In this document: positions 1 to 8,402 of the stretch, in pieces | Position numbering within the stretch: position 1 is the stretch's first letter | How the letters are laid out: the number at the start of each line of letters is the position of its first letter | NCBI RefSeq assembly: GCF_017303275.1 | Contig: NZ_JAFKOJ010000008.1 | Location: 1 to 64,000, forward strand | Direction: 5' to 3' | Length of the DNA stretch: 64,000 nt | Origin: Bacillus sp. NTK034 | GTDB lineage: Bacteria > Bacillota > Bacilli > Bacillales > Cytobacillaceae | Program-made: the position numbers and the translations under genes | Notes under the pieces: generated by a model | Databases searched by the model: none | Told to the model about the DNA's origin: nothing | Seen by the model: the letters and a program-made list of their open reading frames with translations, nothing else

Positions 1-98
<98 letters not shown>

Positions 99-300
99 AA
101 ACGAAAAGCGGAGGCGACTGTTCAACTTCGAAAGACGTTGGAGAGCCGGCCATTCAAATCCTGGTTTTAGGATTTGGAGGGACGGATCGAAACGGCCGAG
201 AAGTTAGGAGCCGAAGCTAGACAAGTCATTGGTGAATACTCGGCAATACTTCTTCATGCATTATCTAGTTTTGAGGGAACGAAGTTTCTTCAATCAAATA

Positions 301-418
<118 letters not shown>

Positions 419-423
419 ATATG

Positions 424-452
424 AAAGAGCACCTGATGGGTGCTCTTTTTTG
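424..452 (+). terminator. rRNA operon terminator
   Basis: AAAGAGCACC and GGGTGCTCTTT pair around a 4-nt loop and are followed by a T-run. This is a strong intrinsic terminator closing the rRNA operon. Confidence 0.93.
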
Positions 453-514
453 TGTGCTTGGATGAGTTACGGTACCCAATAGCTTATTTGGACTCTTCTT
501 TTTAATGGGAAAAT

Positions 515-825
515 AGATATATGCGTCACACCTGTGAACAAATGCCACTTTTTCATGTTATGCTTCACTTTGGCACATATATGCGTCACTTTCACACGTA
601 TATAAGCCTAAATCGAATTATTTGTGCCACTCCTTATTTCACCGTCTGTTTTAAGTGTTATAAGCTGTTCTCTACAAAAATAAATTGTGCCAAATGTGAG
701 ATAAACTTCAAAATATACTAGATAAAAAATAAAACCTGTTAGATAAGCTCCTAGACATGCTAGATAAACCCTAATAAGGTTTAGATAAATCCCCGAATTT
801 GCCAGATTAACCAAATTAACTGCAA
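515..825. repeat. degenerate 21-bp tandem array (ATGCGTCAC and AGATAA cores)
   Basis: This fills the gene-free gap 453-911 between the rRNA terminator and the converging lysE-type gene. AGATAA begins at 699, 720, 741, 762 and 783, and AGATTA at 804. Each step is exactly 21 bp, with a weaker AAATAA at 678. Upstream, ATGC(G/T)TCAC-like cores lie at 521, 542, 560 and 581, with steps of 21, 18 and 21. Sequence between cores is poorly conserved. A 76-codon reading frame on the minus strand translates the array as heptads with a recurring YL, but it has no convincing ribosome site and I treat it as non-coding. No function is known to me. Confidence 0.8.
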
Positions 826-911
826 CGCATACCATCATGCAAGCTCATATAGATATTTCAGCACATAATTATCTGTTTTTCTCCACCTGGTCCGAATGAA
901 TGGAATATGTA

Positions 912-1535
912 TTAAAATAAAAGTTTATAAGCCTGCATTCCAAAATAAATCCCAAAGCCAATCAGTGATAAGCCAGATAATATGGAAATTAGAGCGAGAA
1001 TCTTCCCGGTTAAAAATCTTCTGAAGCTGCTGGCAACAGCTGCCATCGTTATGTCCCAGACAAGAAGCCCTGTAAAAATTGCGCCGCTGTATAAAACAAC
1101 ATGTGCCTTGTCATACTCGGCTGCTGTTTTGGCCAGAATGGAACCATAGATGCCAAGCCAAAAAAGTATAGTTAAAGGATTTGACAATGACATGAGAAAG
1201 CCTGACATAAAAGATTTAACTTTAGATTCATTTTTGGTTCTATAGCTTGAAACTACTTTTCCCGCACTTATTAGGGTTTCAACACCTGTATAAACAAGGA
1301 CGAAAAATCCAAAGCACCATAAGAAGGCTTTCATGAATGGAATCTCAAGAAAGTGTACAACGCCCAAATAAACGGCCGCCATATATATGGCATCTGCTGT
1401 CATAGCACCCAGCCCTACCAGCCAGGCATGGAAAAAGCCATTTTTTATTCCTTTATCCAACTGTGCAGCATTAATTGGACCGATTGGCGCTGCAAGCGAC
1501 AGACCCAAGAAAACATAGCCTAGAAATATGCTCAT
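912..1535 (-). CDS. LysE family amino-acid exporter
   Basis: A 207-residue, very hydrophobic protein of the LysE/RhtB translocator family, which exports amino acids or similar small molecules across the cytoplasmic membrane. The diagnostic N-terminal segment with GLSLAAPIGPINAAQL is present, and about six hydrophobic segments fit the family length. The start is set at the ATG at 1535, which has an AGGAG site about 11 nt upstream; the longer frame (to 1559) has no such site. It is monocistronic and convergent with the rRNA operon. The substrate cannot be told from sequence. Confidence 0.88.
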   Translation of the reverse strand: MSIFLGYVFLGLSLAAPIGPINAAQLDKGIKNGFFHAWLVGLGAMTADAIYMAAVYLGVVHFLEIPFMKAFLWCFGFFVLVYTGVETLISAGKVVSSYRTKNESKVKSFMSGFLMSLSNPLTILFWLGIYGSILAKTAAEYDKAHVVLYSGAIFTGLLVWDITMAAVASSFRRFLTGKILALISILSGLSLIGFGIYFGMQAYKLLF

Positions 1536-1763
1536 AAATGTACAGCTCCTAACTGCCAAACCTGTTTGTACAAAGTCTATTCAGTGGATTGGAAGTATAG
1601 GACAACTTTTAATCCAGTGCAAGTTATGAACAGCCAATCAGCTGGCATAATCCATAAACCTTAAACCTCAAAAGTATTACATGGTTCACTTTTAAATAAA
1701 GTAAGCATAAATTTCTCATCCATGCAAAAAATAAAATGAAAAAAGCAGAGGAGAGTGTTTCTT

Positions 1764-1943
1764 ATGGATGCAAAAAGAGTTAAGCAAATTCTTTCATCAT
1801 CGGCAGATATCGAAGTAAAATATAATGGTGCTTCCGTGTGGATCGACAAGCTGAATGAGGACGGAAGGACAGCAACGGTACATTTGCGCGGTCCACTTGA
1901 AGAAAGATCCGAGGTAGAAATTGGAGAACTGACAGAATTGTAA
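1764..1943 (+). CDS. sspH: H-type small acid-soluble spore protein
   Basis: A 59-residue protein that matches the SspH family by its N-terminal MDAKRVKQIL, central GASVWIDKLNE and TATVHLRGP. These minor SASPs are made in the forespore and sit in the spore core; their individual roles are mild. The start is the ATG at 1764, with GAGGAG about 10 nt upstream; a start 9 nt earlier has poorer spacing. It has its own terminator at 1954-1978. No clear sigma-G promoter was identified by eye. Confidence 0.88.
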   Translation: MDAKRVKQILSSSADIEVKYNGASVWIDKLNEDGRTATVHLRGPLEERSEVEIGELTEL

Positions 1944-1953
1944 ATATGATCCT

Positions 1954-1978
1954 AAGCCGCCATTTTTGGCGGCTTTTA
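1954..1978 (+). terminator. terminator after sspH
   Basis: AAGCCGCCA and TGGCGGCTT pair around a short T-rich loop, followed by TTTA. It probably also serves the converging small gene that ends at 1981. Confidence 0.85.
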
Positions 1979-1980
1979 CT

Positions 1981-2130
1981 CTATATTTCCTGATTGGATT
2001 CAATTTCTGTTCGTTCATTTAAATACTGATTCTCAGCAGAAGCAAAGTTTACTGACTGCAGGCTGATATCTTTATCGATCCCATATAGATCTTTGCCTGT
2101 GTCTTCCAGGTTTTCATGCTTTCTTTCCAC
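1981..2130 (-). CDS. small acidic hydrophilic protein, function unknown
   Basis: A 49-residue frame starting at a GTG (2128-2130) and reading VERKHENLEDTGKDL at its start. The start is chosen because AAAGGAGG lies 8 nt upstream at 2139-2146; the longer frame starting at 2208 would run across this ribosome site. It is rich in Glu, Asp, Asn and Gln, with no membrane segment or recognisable domain. It converges on sspH and diverges from csoR. A spore-related small protein is possible, but nothing in the sequence proves it. Confidence 0.55.
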   Translation of the reverse strand: MERKHENLEDTGKDLYGIDKDISLQSVNFASAENQYLNERTEIESNQEI

Positions 2131-2244
2131 ATCAGCTGCCTCCTTTAATAAAGTGTTTCCGTTAGTATAAACAGAGATTTTCAATATCATGAAAGGGAAA
2201 TTATACATAAAAATCCGTAATTTAATTCATCTTGAGTTCAGGGC

Positions 2245-2274
2245 TTTACATAGGGTACCGGGGTATAATATAAT
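2245..2274 (+). promoter_or_regulatory. csoR promoter with CsoR-type operator
   Basis: A -35-like TTTACA (2245-2250) and TATAAT (2269-2274) are 18 bp apart. The spacer holds ATAGGGTACCGGGGTAT (2250-2266), a GC-tract pseudopalindrome of the kind CsoR binds. A near copy sits before copA (2962-2978). Together they predict that CsoR represses both its own operon and copA. Confidence 0.8.
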
Positions 2275-2296
2275 GGATATTAAGGAGGCTGATTAA

Positions 2297-2638
2297 ATGG
2301 CGTTTGAATTGGAAGATGAGAATTTATCGTCTGAAAGCTGCTGTTCGATTGAATCGGAGCGAAAAAGTCATCATTCAGAAAAAGTTAAAAAGAATTTGAC
2401 AACCCGCTTAAATCGGATTGAAGGTCAAATACGCGGAATAAAAGGACTTATTGATAGAGACGTGTATTGTGACGATATAATAACACAAATTTCTGCAACT
2501 CAGTCTGCTTTGAATAGCGTAGCAAAGCTTTTACTTGAAGGCCATTTGAAAAGCTGTGTGGTAGAAAGAATTCACGAAGGCGATGATGAGGTACTTGATG
2601 AATTTTTAGTAACTATTCAAAAGCTAATGAAAAAATAA
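2297..2638 (+). CDS. csoR: copper-sensing transcriptional repressor CsoR
   Basis: A 113-residue member of the CsoR/RcnR all-helical repressor family. The core TRLNRIEGQIRGIKGLIDRD is followed by the Cu(I)-ligand pattern: Cys in DVYCDDI, then His and Cys in EGHLKSCV. An N-terminal extension of about 30 residues has a Cys-Cys pair and a His-His pair and is longer than in most CsoR proteins; its role is unknown. AAGGAGG lies before the ATG. The gene leads the csoR-copZ operon, and matching operators occur at 2250 and 2962. In this family Cu(I) binding releases DNA. Confidence 0.93.
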   Translation: MAFELEDENLSSESCCSIESERKSHHSEKVKKNLTTRLNRIEGQIRGIKGLIDRDVYCDDIITQISATQSALNSVAKLLLEGHLKSCVVERIHEGDDEVLDEFLVTIQKLMKK

Positions 2639-2655
2639 TAGGAGGTTTAATTATT

Positions 2656-2862
2656 ATGGAAAGCGTTACTTTGAAAGTTAGCGGAATGTCATGCGGACAT
2701 TGTGTAAAAGCGGTAGAAGGCAGTGTCGGCAAATTAAATGGTGTAGATAAAGTAGCAGTTGACCTTGATAATGGCCAGGTGCAGGTTCAATTTGACTCAT
2801 CAGCAGTTACACTTGAACAAATCAAAGAAACAATTGACGATCAAGGATATGATGTAGAGTAA
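2656..2862 (+). CDS. copZ: copper chaperone CopZ
   Basis: A 68-residue heavy-metal-associated (HMA) domain protein. The Cu(I)-binding MxCxxC motif reads GMSCGHC near residues 10-16. CopZ carries Cu(I) to the N-terminal domains of CopA. It starts 17 nt after csoR with an AGGAGG site, so the two form an operon. A terminator follows at 2873, so copA is transcribed separately. Confidence 0.95.
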   Translation: MESVTLKVSGMSCGHCVKAVEGSVGKLNGVDKVAVDLDNGQVQVQFDSSAVTLEQIKETIDDQGYDVE

Positions 2863-2872
2863 TTATCGGGAA

Positions 2873-2907
2873 AGAACGTGTGAATAAAATGCACGTTCTC
2901 TTTTTTT
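2873..2907 (+). terminator. terminator of csoR-copZ
   Basis: AGAACGTG and CACGTTCT pair around an 11-nt loop and are followed by seven T residues. It separates copZ from the independently promoted copA. Confidence 0.88.
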
Positions 2908-2954
2908 AGTAAACGAGGAATTGAAAAATAAGTAAATTGTTTGGATTTATTTGA

Positions 2955-2986
2955 TTGACATATAGGGTAGGGTGGTATAGTATATT
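2955..2986 (+). promoter_or_regulatory. copA promoter with CsoR-type operator
   Basis: The -35 TTGACA lies at 2955-2960, and a -10-like TAGTAT at about 2978 gives a 17-bp spacer. ATAGGGTAGGGTGGTAT (2962-2978) fills the spacer and matches the csoR operator at most positions, so copper-induced derepression is expected. Confidence 0.8.
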
Positions 2987-3024
2987 AAGTATAAGAAACA
3001 TTGTTTAATAAAGGAGTGGGAGCT

Positions 3025-5448
3025 ATGGGTGATGTTGCCCTAAAGGAGGTTTACCTTCCAATATCAGGGATGACATGTGCAGCCTGTTCGTCTCGAATTG
3101 AGAAAGGGTTAAATAAGCTGGACGGCGTTCAGGAAGCGACTGTCAATCTTGCATTGGAAAAAGCAGTAATTAAATATAATCCTGAAGTCATTTCTGTTGT
3201 AGCTTTTGAGAAAAAAATTGAGGATCTAGGTTATACGGTAGTATCGGAGAGAGCTGAGTTCGAATTGCTGGGCATGACTTGCGCAGCTTGCTCTGGCAGG
3301 ATTGAAAAGGGACTCAATAAGCTTCCAGGCGTCAAACAAGCTGTAGTCAATCTGGCACTTGAAACTGGTACTGTAGAATATAACCCTGAAGAAATCTCCA
3401 TCCAGGACATGATAAAGAAAGTGGAGAATTTAGGGTATCAGGCAAAAATAAAAATGGATAGAGACGAAGATATCGAAGGATATCGGGAAAAGGAAATTGA
3501 AAAACAAAAAGGCAAGTTCATTTTCTCGTTGATTCTTTCTATACCTTTATTCTGGTCCATGGTTGGACATTTCGAGTTTACATCAATTGTTTATGTTCCA
3601 GATATGTTTATGAATCCTTGGGTGCAGCTGGCGCTTGCAGCTCCCGTTCAATTTTTCATAGGAAAGCAATTTTATGCCGGGGCATATAAGGCATTAAAAA
3701 ATAAGAGCGCCAATATGGATGTGCTGGTTGCACTCGGTACTTCTGCTGCATTTTTCTATAGCTTGTACCAATCAATTTTATCAATTGGCACCAATGCACA
3801 AATGGTGGAACTCTATTACGAAACAAGTGCGATCCTTATAACATTAATAATCTTAGGCAAGCTGTTTGAAGCACGGGCTAAGGGACGTTCTTCTGAAGCG
3901 ATTAAAAAGCTAATGGGTCTGCAGGCAAAAACAGCAACTGTCTTAAGAGAAGGGGAAGAAATTGAAATTCCTCTTGAAGAAGTTATTGCTGGGGACATCA
4001 TATATGTAAAGCCAGGCGAAAAAATTCCAGTTGATGGTGAAATTATCGAAGGCCAGTCTGCTTTGGATGAATCCATGCTGACAGGGGAAAGTGTACCTGT
4101 TGATAAAGCAGCAGGCGACACAGTTATTGGATCGACCCTTAACAAAAATGGCTTTCTGAAAATTAAAGCCACAAAAGTTGGCAAAGATACAGCATTGTCA
4201 CAGATTATAAAAGTGGTTGAAGAAGCGCAAGGTTCAAAAGCCCCCATACAGCGAATGGCAGACAGAATCTCCGGGATATTTGTTCCAATTGTTGTAACCA
4301 TAGCTGCGGTTACATTCCTGGTGTGGTATATATGGGTAAGTCCTGGGGATTTTGCAGAAGCACTCGAAAAATTGATTGCCGTCCTGGTAATTGCCTGTCC
4401 ATGTGCACTAGGTCTGGCGACGCCAACCTCTATAATGGCCGGCTCCGGCAGGGCTGCGGAATTTGGGGTTCTTTTTAAAGGCGGAGAGCACTTGGAACTC
4501 ACACATGAAATCACTACAGTTGTTCTTGATAAAACTGGAACAGTTACACATGGCAAACCAGTTTTAACAGATGTGATTACGGAAGGCAACGTTGAAGAAA
4601 CGACACTTCTCCGGCTGGTGGGTTCAGCAGAGAAACAGTCTGAGCATCCATTAGCTGAAGCGATCGTAAAGGGAATAAAGGATAAAGGGATCACGCTATT
4701 TAATCCAGTTGAATTTGAAGCTGTTCCCGGGTATGGAATTAAAGCGAAAGTAGATGGCATTGACCTTTTGATAGGCACAAGAAGATTAATGGACAAATAC
4801 GGTGTTAATGTCCAATCAGCCAAACTTGAAATGGAAACACTTGAGGAAAACGGAAAAACGGCAATGCTTGTCGCAGTTGATGGCAAATATGCAGGTATCG
4901 TGGCAGTTGCGGATACAATAAAGGAAACTTCCAGAGATGCAATTAATCGCTTAAGGAAACTGGGCATTGAAGTCATTATGATTACGGGAGATAACAAACG
5001 TACGGCTGAGGCAATAGCTGAGGAAGTGGGCATAGATTCTGTAATTGCAGAGGTTTTACCTGAAGGCAAGGCAGAAGAAGTAAAAAAACTTCAGAAACAG
5101 GGGAAAAAAGTTGCCATGGTCGGCGATGGCATAAACGATGCACCTGCACTCGCTGTAGCTGATATTGGAATGGCGATCGGAACCGGTACAGACGTTGCGA
5201 TGGAAGCAGCTGATATTACGCTGATGAGAGGGGATTTAAATAGTATTGCAGACGCCATCCTAATGAGTAAACAAACCATAAGGAATATAAAACAAAATCT
5301 TTTCTGGGCTTTTGCATACAATACACTTGGCATCCCGGTAGCTGCGTTAGGATTCCTTGCACCTTGGCTTGCCGGCGCTGCAATGGCGTTCAGCTCCGTA
5401 TCTGTCGTTTTAAACGCGCTTAGATTACAAAGAGTAAAAATAAAGTGA
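3025..5448 (+). CDS. copA: Cu(I)-exporting P1B-type ATPase CopA
   Basis: An 807-residue copper export ATPase. Two N-terminal HMA domains each carry GMTCAACS (about residues 13-20 and 81-88). Eight membrane helices follow, with the CPCALG metal site, the DKTGTVTHG phosphorylation loop, the SEHPLAEAI signature of P1B pumps and [10 protein letters not shown]. It pumps Cu(I) from the cytoplasm, receiving it from CopZ. The start is the ATG at 3025 with AAAGGAG upstream; an upstream TTG at 3001 would place that ribosome site inside the gene. It has its own promoter and operator. Confidence 0.96.
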   Translation: MGDVALKEVYLPISGMTCAACSSRIEKGLNKLDGVQEATVNLALEKAVIKYNPEVISVVAFEKKIEDLGYTVVSERAEFELLGMTCAACSGRIEKGLNKLPGVKQAVVNLALETGTVEYNPEEISIQDMIKKVENLGYQAKIKMDRDEDIEGYREKEIEKQKGKFIFSLILSIPLFWSMVGHFEFTSIVYVPDMFMNPWVQLALAAPVQFFIGKQFYAGAYKALKNKSANMDVLVALGTSAAFFYSLYQSILSIGTNAQMVELYYETSAILITLIILGKLFEARAKGRSSEAIKKLMGLQAKTATVLREGEEIEIPLEEVIAGDIIYVKPGEKIPVDGEIIEGQSALDESMLTGESVPVDKAAGDTVIGSTLNKNGFLKIKATKVGKDTALSQIIKVVEEAQGSKAPIQRMADRISGIFVPIVVTIAAVTFLVWYIWVSPGDFAEALEKLIAVLVIACPCALGLATPTSIMAGSGRAAEFGVLFKGGEHLELTHEITTVVLDKTGTVTHGKPVLTDVITEGNVEETTLLRLVGSAEKQSEHPLAEAIVKGIKDKGITLFNPVEFEAVPGYGIKAKVDGIDLLIGTRRLMDKYGVNVQSAKLEMETLEENGKTAMLVAVDGKYAGIVAVADTIKETSRDAINRLRKLGIEVIMITGDNKRTAEAIAEEVGIDSVIAEVLPEGKAEEVKKLQKQGKKVAMVGDGINDAPALAVADIGMAIGTGTDVAMEAADITLMRGDLNSIADAILMSKQTIRNIKQNLFWAFAYNTLGIPVAALGFLAPWLAGAAMAFSSVSVVLNALRLQRVKIK

Positions 5449-5589
5449 AACAGTGTGGGCTTTTTCTCCACTGATTATTAGTTGATTCAATCGAGCCTAT
5501 ACGGACTCCTCTAGGCCTTGAAGTGGAATCTTACTGACCGCTAGACTAAGATAATTGAAAAAACGTTTAATTAAAAAGGAGCAGATAAA

Positions 5590-5718
5590 ATGAAAAAATG
5601 GGCCGGTGCAGCGATTGCTTACCTCGTTCTTGTAATGGCAGGATATGCTGTATATGATTTTTTGGGGGCTACCCCAGAGCCGGTATCACATGATAATGAA
5701 ATGGAAAATCATGAATGA
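5590..5718 (+). CDS. small single-span membrane protein after copA
   Basis: A 42-residue frame starting MKKWAGAAIAYLVLVMAGYA, that is, a short positive N-terminus, one membrane helix and an acidic tail ending HDNEMENHE. AAAGGAG lies at good distance before the ATG, and a strong terminator follows. It may be read from the copA transcript, because no terminator lies between 5448 and 5590. I do not recognise a family. The His and acidic residues in the tail could bind metal, but that is speculation. Confidence 0.65.
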   Translation: MKKWAGAAIAYLVLVMAGYAVYDFLGATPEPVSHDNEMENHE

Positions 5719-5720
5719 GA

Positions 5721-5754
5721 AAAAGAACAGAGGAAATTCCCTCTGTTCTTTTTT
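5721..5754 (+). terminator. terminator after the small membrane protein
   Basis: AAGAACAGAGG and CCTCTGTTCTT pair around AAATT and run into a T-tract. Confidence 0.92.
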
Positions 5755-5854
5755 GTGTACTAAGGATTAAAAGTTTGTAATCTATTTCTCTATATGATAG
5801 AATCATCTACAATATATAGTATATATTAAAAAGAATAAAAACTACATATAGATC

Positions 5855-6025
5855 GTGATTGGTGTCCTAAGAGGACTTAATAGGGAATTCGGTGTAAAAC
5901 CGAAGCTGTCCCCGCAACTGTAAGTGCAGACGAAAAGAGCATGCCACTGTACAATACGCGTTAAGGCGATTGTATGGGAAGGGCTTTTAGTAGAGTGAAG
6001 CACAAGCCAGGAGACCTGCCAGGGC
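5855..6025 (+). ncRNA. cobalamin (B12) riboswitch
   Basis: The aptamer shows the family hallmarks in order: GGTG with a following stem near 5861, GGGAATTCGGTG with the pairing AACCGAAGC, the core GCTGTCCCCGCAACTGTAAG near 5907-5926, and the B12 box GAAGCACAAGCCAGGAGACC near 5997-6016, followed by TGCC. It lies directly before a class I ribonucleotide reductase. An intrinsic terminator at 6117 provides the expression platform. In this class ligand binding normally turns expression off. Confidence 0.93.
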
Positions 6026-6116
6026 GATCGAAAGTTTCTTATCTTCGGGGATTGAGATGATGAAACGATCGCGTAATGGCCGTTTGTCATCTTCTTCCTG
6101 CTATTATTCTATCGTT

Positions 6117-6150
6117 TGATCCGCTCATTTTCCGGGCGGATTTTTATTTT
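6117..6150 (+). terminator. riboswitch-controlled terminator
   Basis: ATCCGC and GCGGAT pair around a loop containing TCATTTTCCGG and lead into a T-run, ending about 20 nt before the nrdA start. It is the likely OFF structure of the B12 riboswitch. Confidence 0.8.
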
Positions 6151-6169
6151 GCCTTTAGGAGGAAGTAAG

Positions 6170-8392
6170 ATGGTTCAAACCATACAACCGATCGAAATTT
6201 TAGAAGAACTTAAGACAGAATTTCCGCAGCTCGGCATTGGGCAGCTATTAAAAAGGTATGAAGAAATGAGCCAGCGGGGAGCAGAGGCGATGTATGACCA
6301 GCTTATTCTGGATTGTTTATCTTTTATCAGCATTGATGAGCCTGATTGGACTTTTGCCGCTTCACGTCTGCTTCTTAAGAAGCTCTATATTGAGTCAGGA
6401 AAAAATAGAAAATGCCAGCCGGATGATTGCTACAAACATTTTTATACGTTAATTGAACGGCTGACGGCTCTGGGAATTTATGAACAGGATTTATTAGATG
6501 AGTATTCAACAGATGAGATAAATGAACTTGCCCGCTTCATAAAGAAAGAAAATGATCGCTTATTTACATATTTGGGGCTGAAAATGCTGGCTGACCGATA
6601 TCTTGCCAGGGACAAACAGAAAAATCTTTATGAACTTCCCCAGGAGCGGTTTATGATCATCAGCATGGTGCTGATGAAAAAGGAGCCGAAGGGTATGCGG
6701 CTTGAACTTGTTAAAGAGGCTTATTGGGCAATGAGCGGTTTGTATATGACTGTTGCCACTCCAACGCTCGCTAATGCAGGGAAGAACTGGGGACAGCTTT
6801 CAAGCTGTTTCATTGAGACCGTTGATGACAGTCTTGATTCTATTTATGACAGCAATACCGATATTGCATCACTGTCAAAAAATGGCGGCGGAATCGGAGT
6901 ATATTTGGGGAAAATCCGCAGCAGAGGCAGTGATATTAAAGGATTTAAGGGTGCATCTTCAGGTGTGATTCCCTGGATGAAGCAGCTGAATAACACAGCC
7001 GTCAGTGTCGACCAGCTTGGACAAAGGCAGGGTGCTATAAGCGTCTATCTTGATGTCTGGCATAAAGATATATTTTCATTCCTTGATGCAAAGCTTAATA
7101 ACGGAGATGAAAGGCAGCGAACACATGATTTATTCACTGGTGTCTGCATTCCGGATTTGTTTATGGAAAAAGTGGAAAGCCGGGGATATTGGTATTTATT
7201 TGATCCCCATGAAGTCCGCAAGGTTATGGGCTTTTCACTGGAGGATTTTTATGACGAAGGTGAAGGCGAAGGTTTATTCCGCCAGAAATATAAAGAGTGC
7301 ATAGATAACCCGAATCTATCAAGGGAAAAAGTTCCTGCCATCGATATAATGAAATCCATCATGAGAAGCCAGCTTGAAACAGGGACACCATTTATGTTTT
7401 ACCGGGATGAAGTAAATCGGAAAAATGCCAATTCACATTGCGGAATGATTTATTGTACAAATCTGTGCACGGAAATCGTACAAAACCAAAGTGTTACAAA
7501 GCGGGTTGAGGAATATACAAGGGATGGGAGAATTATTATCGAAAAACATCCAGGAGATTTCGTTGTCTGCAATCTTTCATCCATCAATCTTGCAAGAGCC
7601 GTTAATGAGGGAGTTCTTGAAAAGCTAGTGCCAATACAGGTGCGAATGCTTGATAATGTCATTGATATTAATAGTATTCCAGTGCCGCAGGGCCAGATCA
7701 CAAACCAGAAATACCGTGCGATTGGACTGGGAACTTTTGGATGGCACCACCTTCTTGCACTGAAAAAAATCACATGGGAAAGCGAAGAAGCAGAAAAATT
7801 TGCTGACATTCTATATGAGCAAATTGCTTTTTTAGCGATAAAAAGTTCTATGAACCTGGCAAAAGAAAAAGGAAGCTATTCAGTCTTTAAAGGTTCTGAT
7901 TGGGAAACGGGCGCTTACTTTGAAAAGCGGGGATATCTGGAGGCAGAGTCAGATATGGACTGGGCTGCATTAAGCAAAGAGGTAAGTGAAAACGGCGTTC
8001 GAAATGCCTATATGCTGGCGGTTGCCCCAAATGCATCAACTGCTTTAATTGCAGGAAGCACTCCAAGTATTGATCCTATTTTCAACAAGCAGTACTCGGA
8101 AGAGAAAAAGGATTATCGGATACCTGTAACAGCTCCTGATATTAACAGTGAGACCATTTGGTATTACAAATCTGGCTATCATATTAACCAGGAGTGGAGC
8201 ATCAGGCAGAATGCAAACAGACAAAAACATATAGATCAAGCTATTTCATTTAATTTCTATATACCGAACCATATTAAAGCAATCGATCTTTTGAATCTGC
8301 ATCTTTCAGCATGGCAGAAAAAATTAAAAACAACGTATTATATCCGATCAACTTCATCTGAGATTGAAGACTGTGAATCTTGCTCCAGCTAA
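6170..8392 (+). CDS. class I ribonucleotide reductase, large (alpha) subunit
   Basis: A 740-residue NrdA/NrdE-type catalytic subunit that reduces ribonucleotides to deoxyribonucleotides with the beta subunit encoded next. Expected residues are visible: the QLSSCF active-site Cys, the thiyl-radical site in NLCTEI, the partner Cys in VVCNLSSINL, the radical-path pair in TTYYIRS, and a C-terminal shuttle CESC. An N-terminal extension of about 100 residues resembles a degenerate ATP-cone region. AGGAGGA precedes the ATG at 6170. No nrdI lies nearby, which favours class Ia-like (di-iron) over Ib. Expression should be controlled by the B12 riboswitch. Confidence 0.92.
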   Translation: MVQTIQPIEILEELKTEFPQLGIGQLLKRYEEMSQRGAEAMYDQLILDCLSFISIDEPDWTFAASRLLLKKLYIESGKNRKCQPDDCYKHFYTLIERLTALGIYEQDLLDEYSTDEINELARFIKKENDRLFTYLGLKMLADRYLARDKQKNLYELPQERFMIISMVLMKKEPKGMRLELVKEAYWAMSGLYMTVATPTLANAGKNWGQLSSCFIETVDDSLDSIYDSNTDIASLSKNGGGIGVYLGKIRSRGSDIKGFKGASSGVIPWMKQLNNTAVSVDQLGQRQGAISVYLDVWHKDIFSFLDAKLNNGDERQRTHDLFTGVCIPDLFMEKVESRGYWYLFDPHEVRKVMGFSLEDFYDEGEGEGLFRQKYKECIDNPNLSREKVPAIDIMKSIMRSQLETGTPFMFYRDEVNRKNANSHCGMIYCTNLCTEIVQNQSVTKRVEEYTRDGRIIIEKHPGDFVVCNLSSINLARAVNEGVLEKLVPIQVRMLDNVIDINSIPVPQGQITNQKYRAIGLGTFGWHHLLALKKITWESEEAEKFADILYEQIAFLAIKSSMNLAKEKGSYSVFKGSDWETGAYFEKRGYLEAESDMDWAALSKEVSENGVRNAYMLAVAPNASTALIAGSTPSIDPIFNKQYSEEKKDYRIPVTAPDINSETIWYYKSGYHINQEWSIRQNANRQKHIDQAISFNFYIPNHIKAIDLLNLHLSAWQKKLKTTYYIRSTSSEIEDCESCSS

Positions 8393-8402
8393 GGAGGACC
8401 TT

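Noticed and set aside
608-838. 76-codon minus-strand frame with heptad YL repeats across the 21-bp array
   Set aside because: Any 21-bp repeat yields a heptad pattern when translated. There is no ribosome site, and residues between the YL pairs are random.
3816-5069. 417-codon minus-strand frame inside copA
   Set aside because: It is the antisense shadow of a strongly conserved gene, rich in Ser/Thr/Pro, with no ribosome site.
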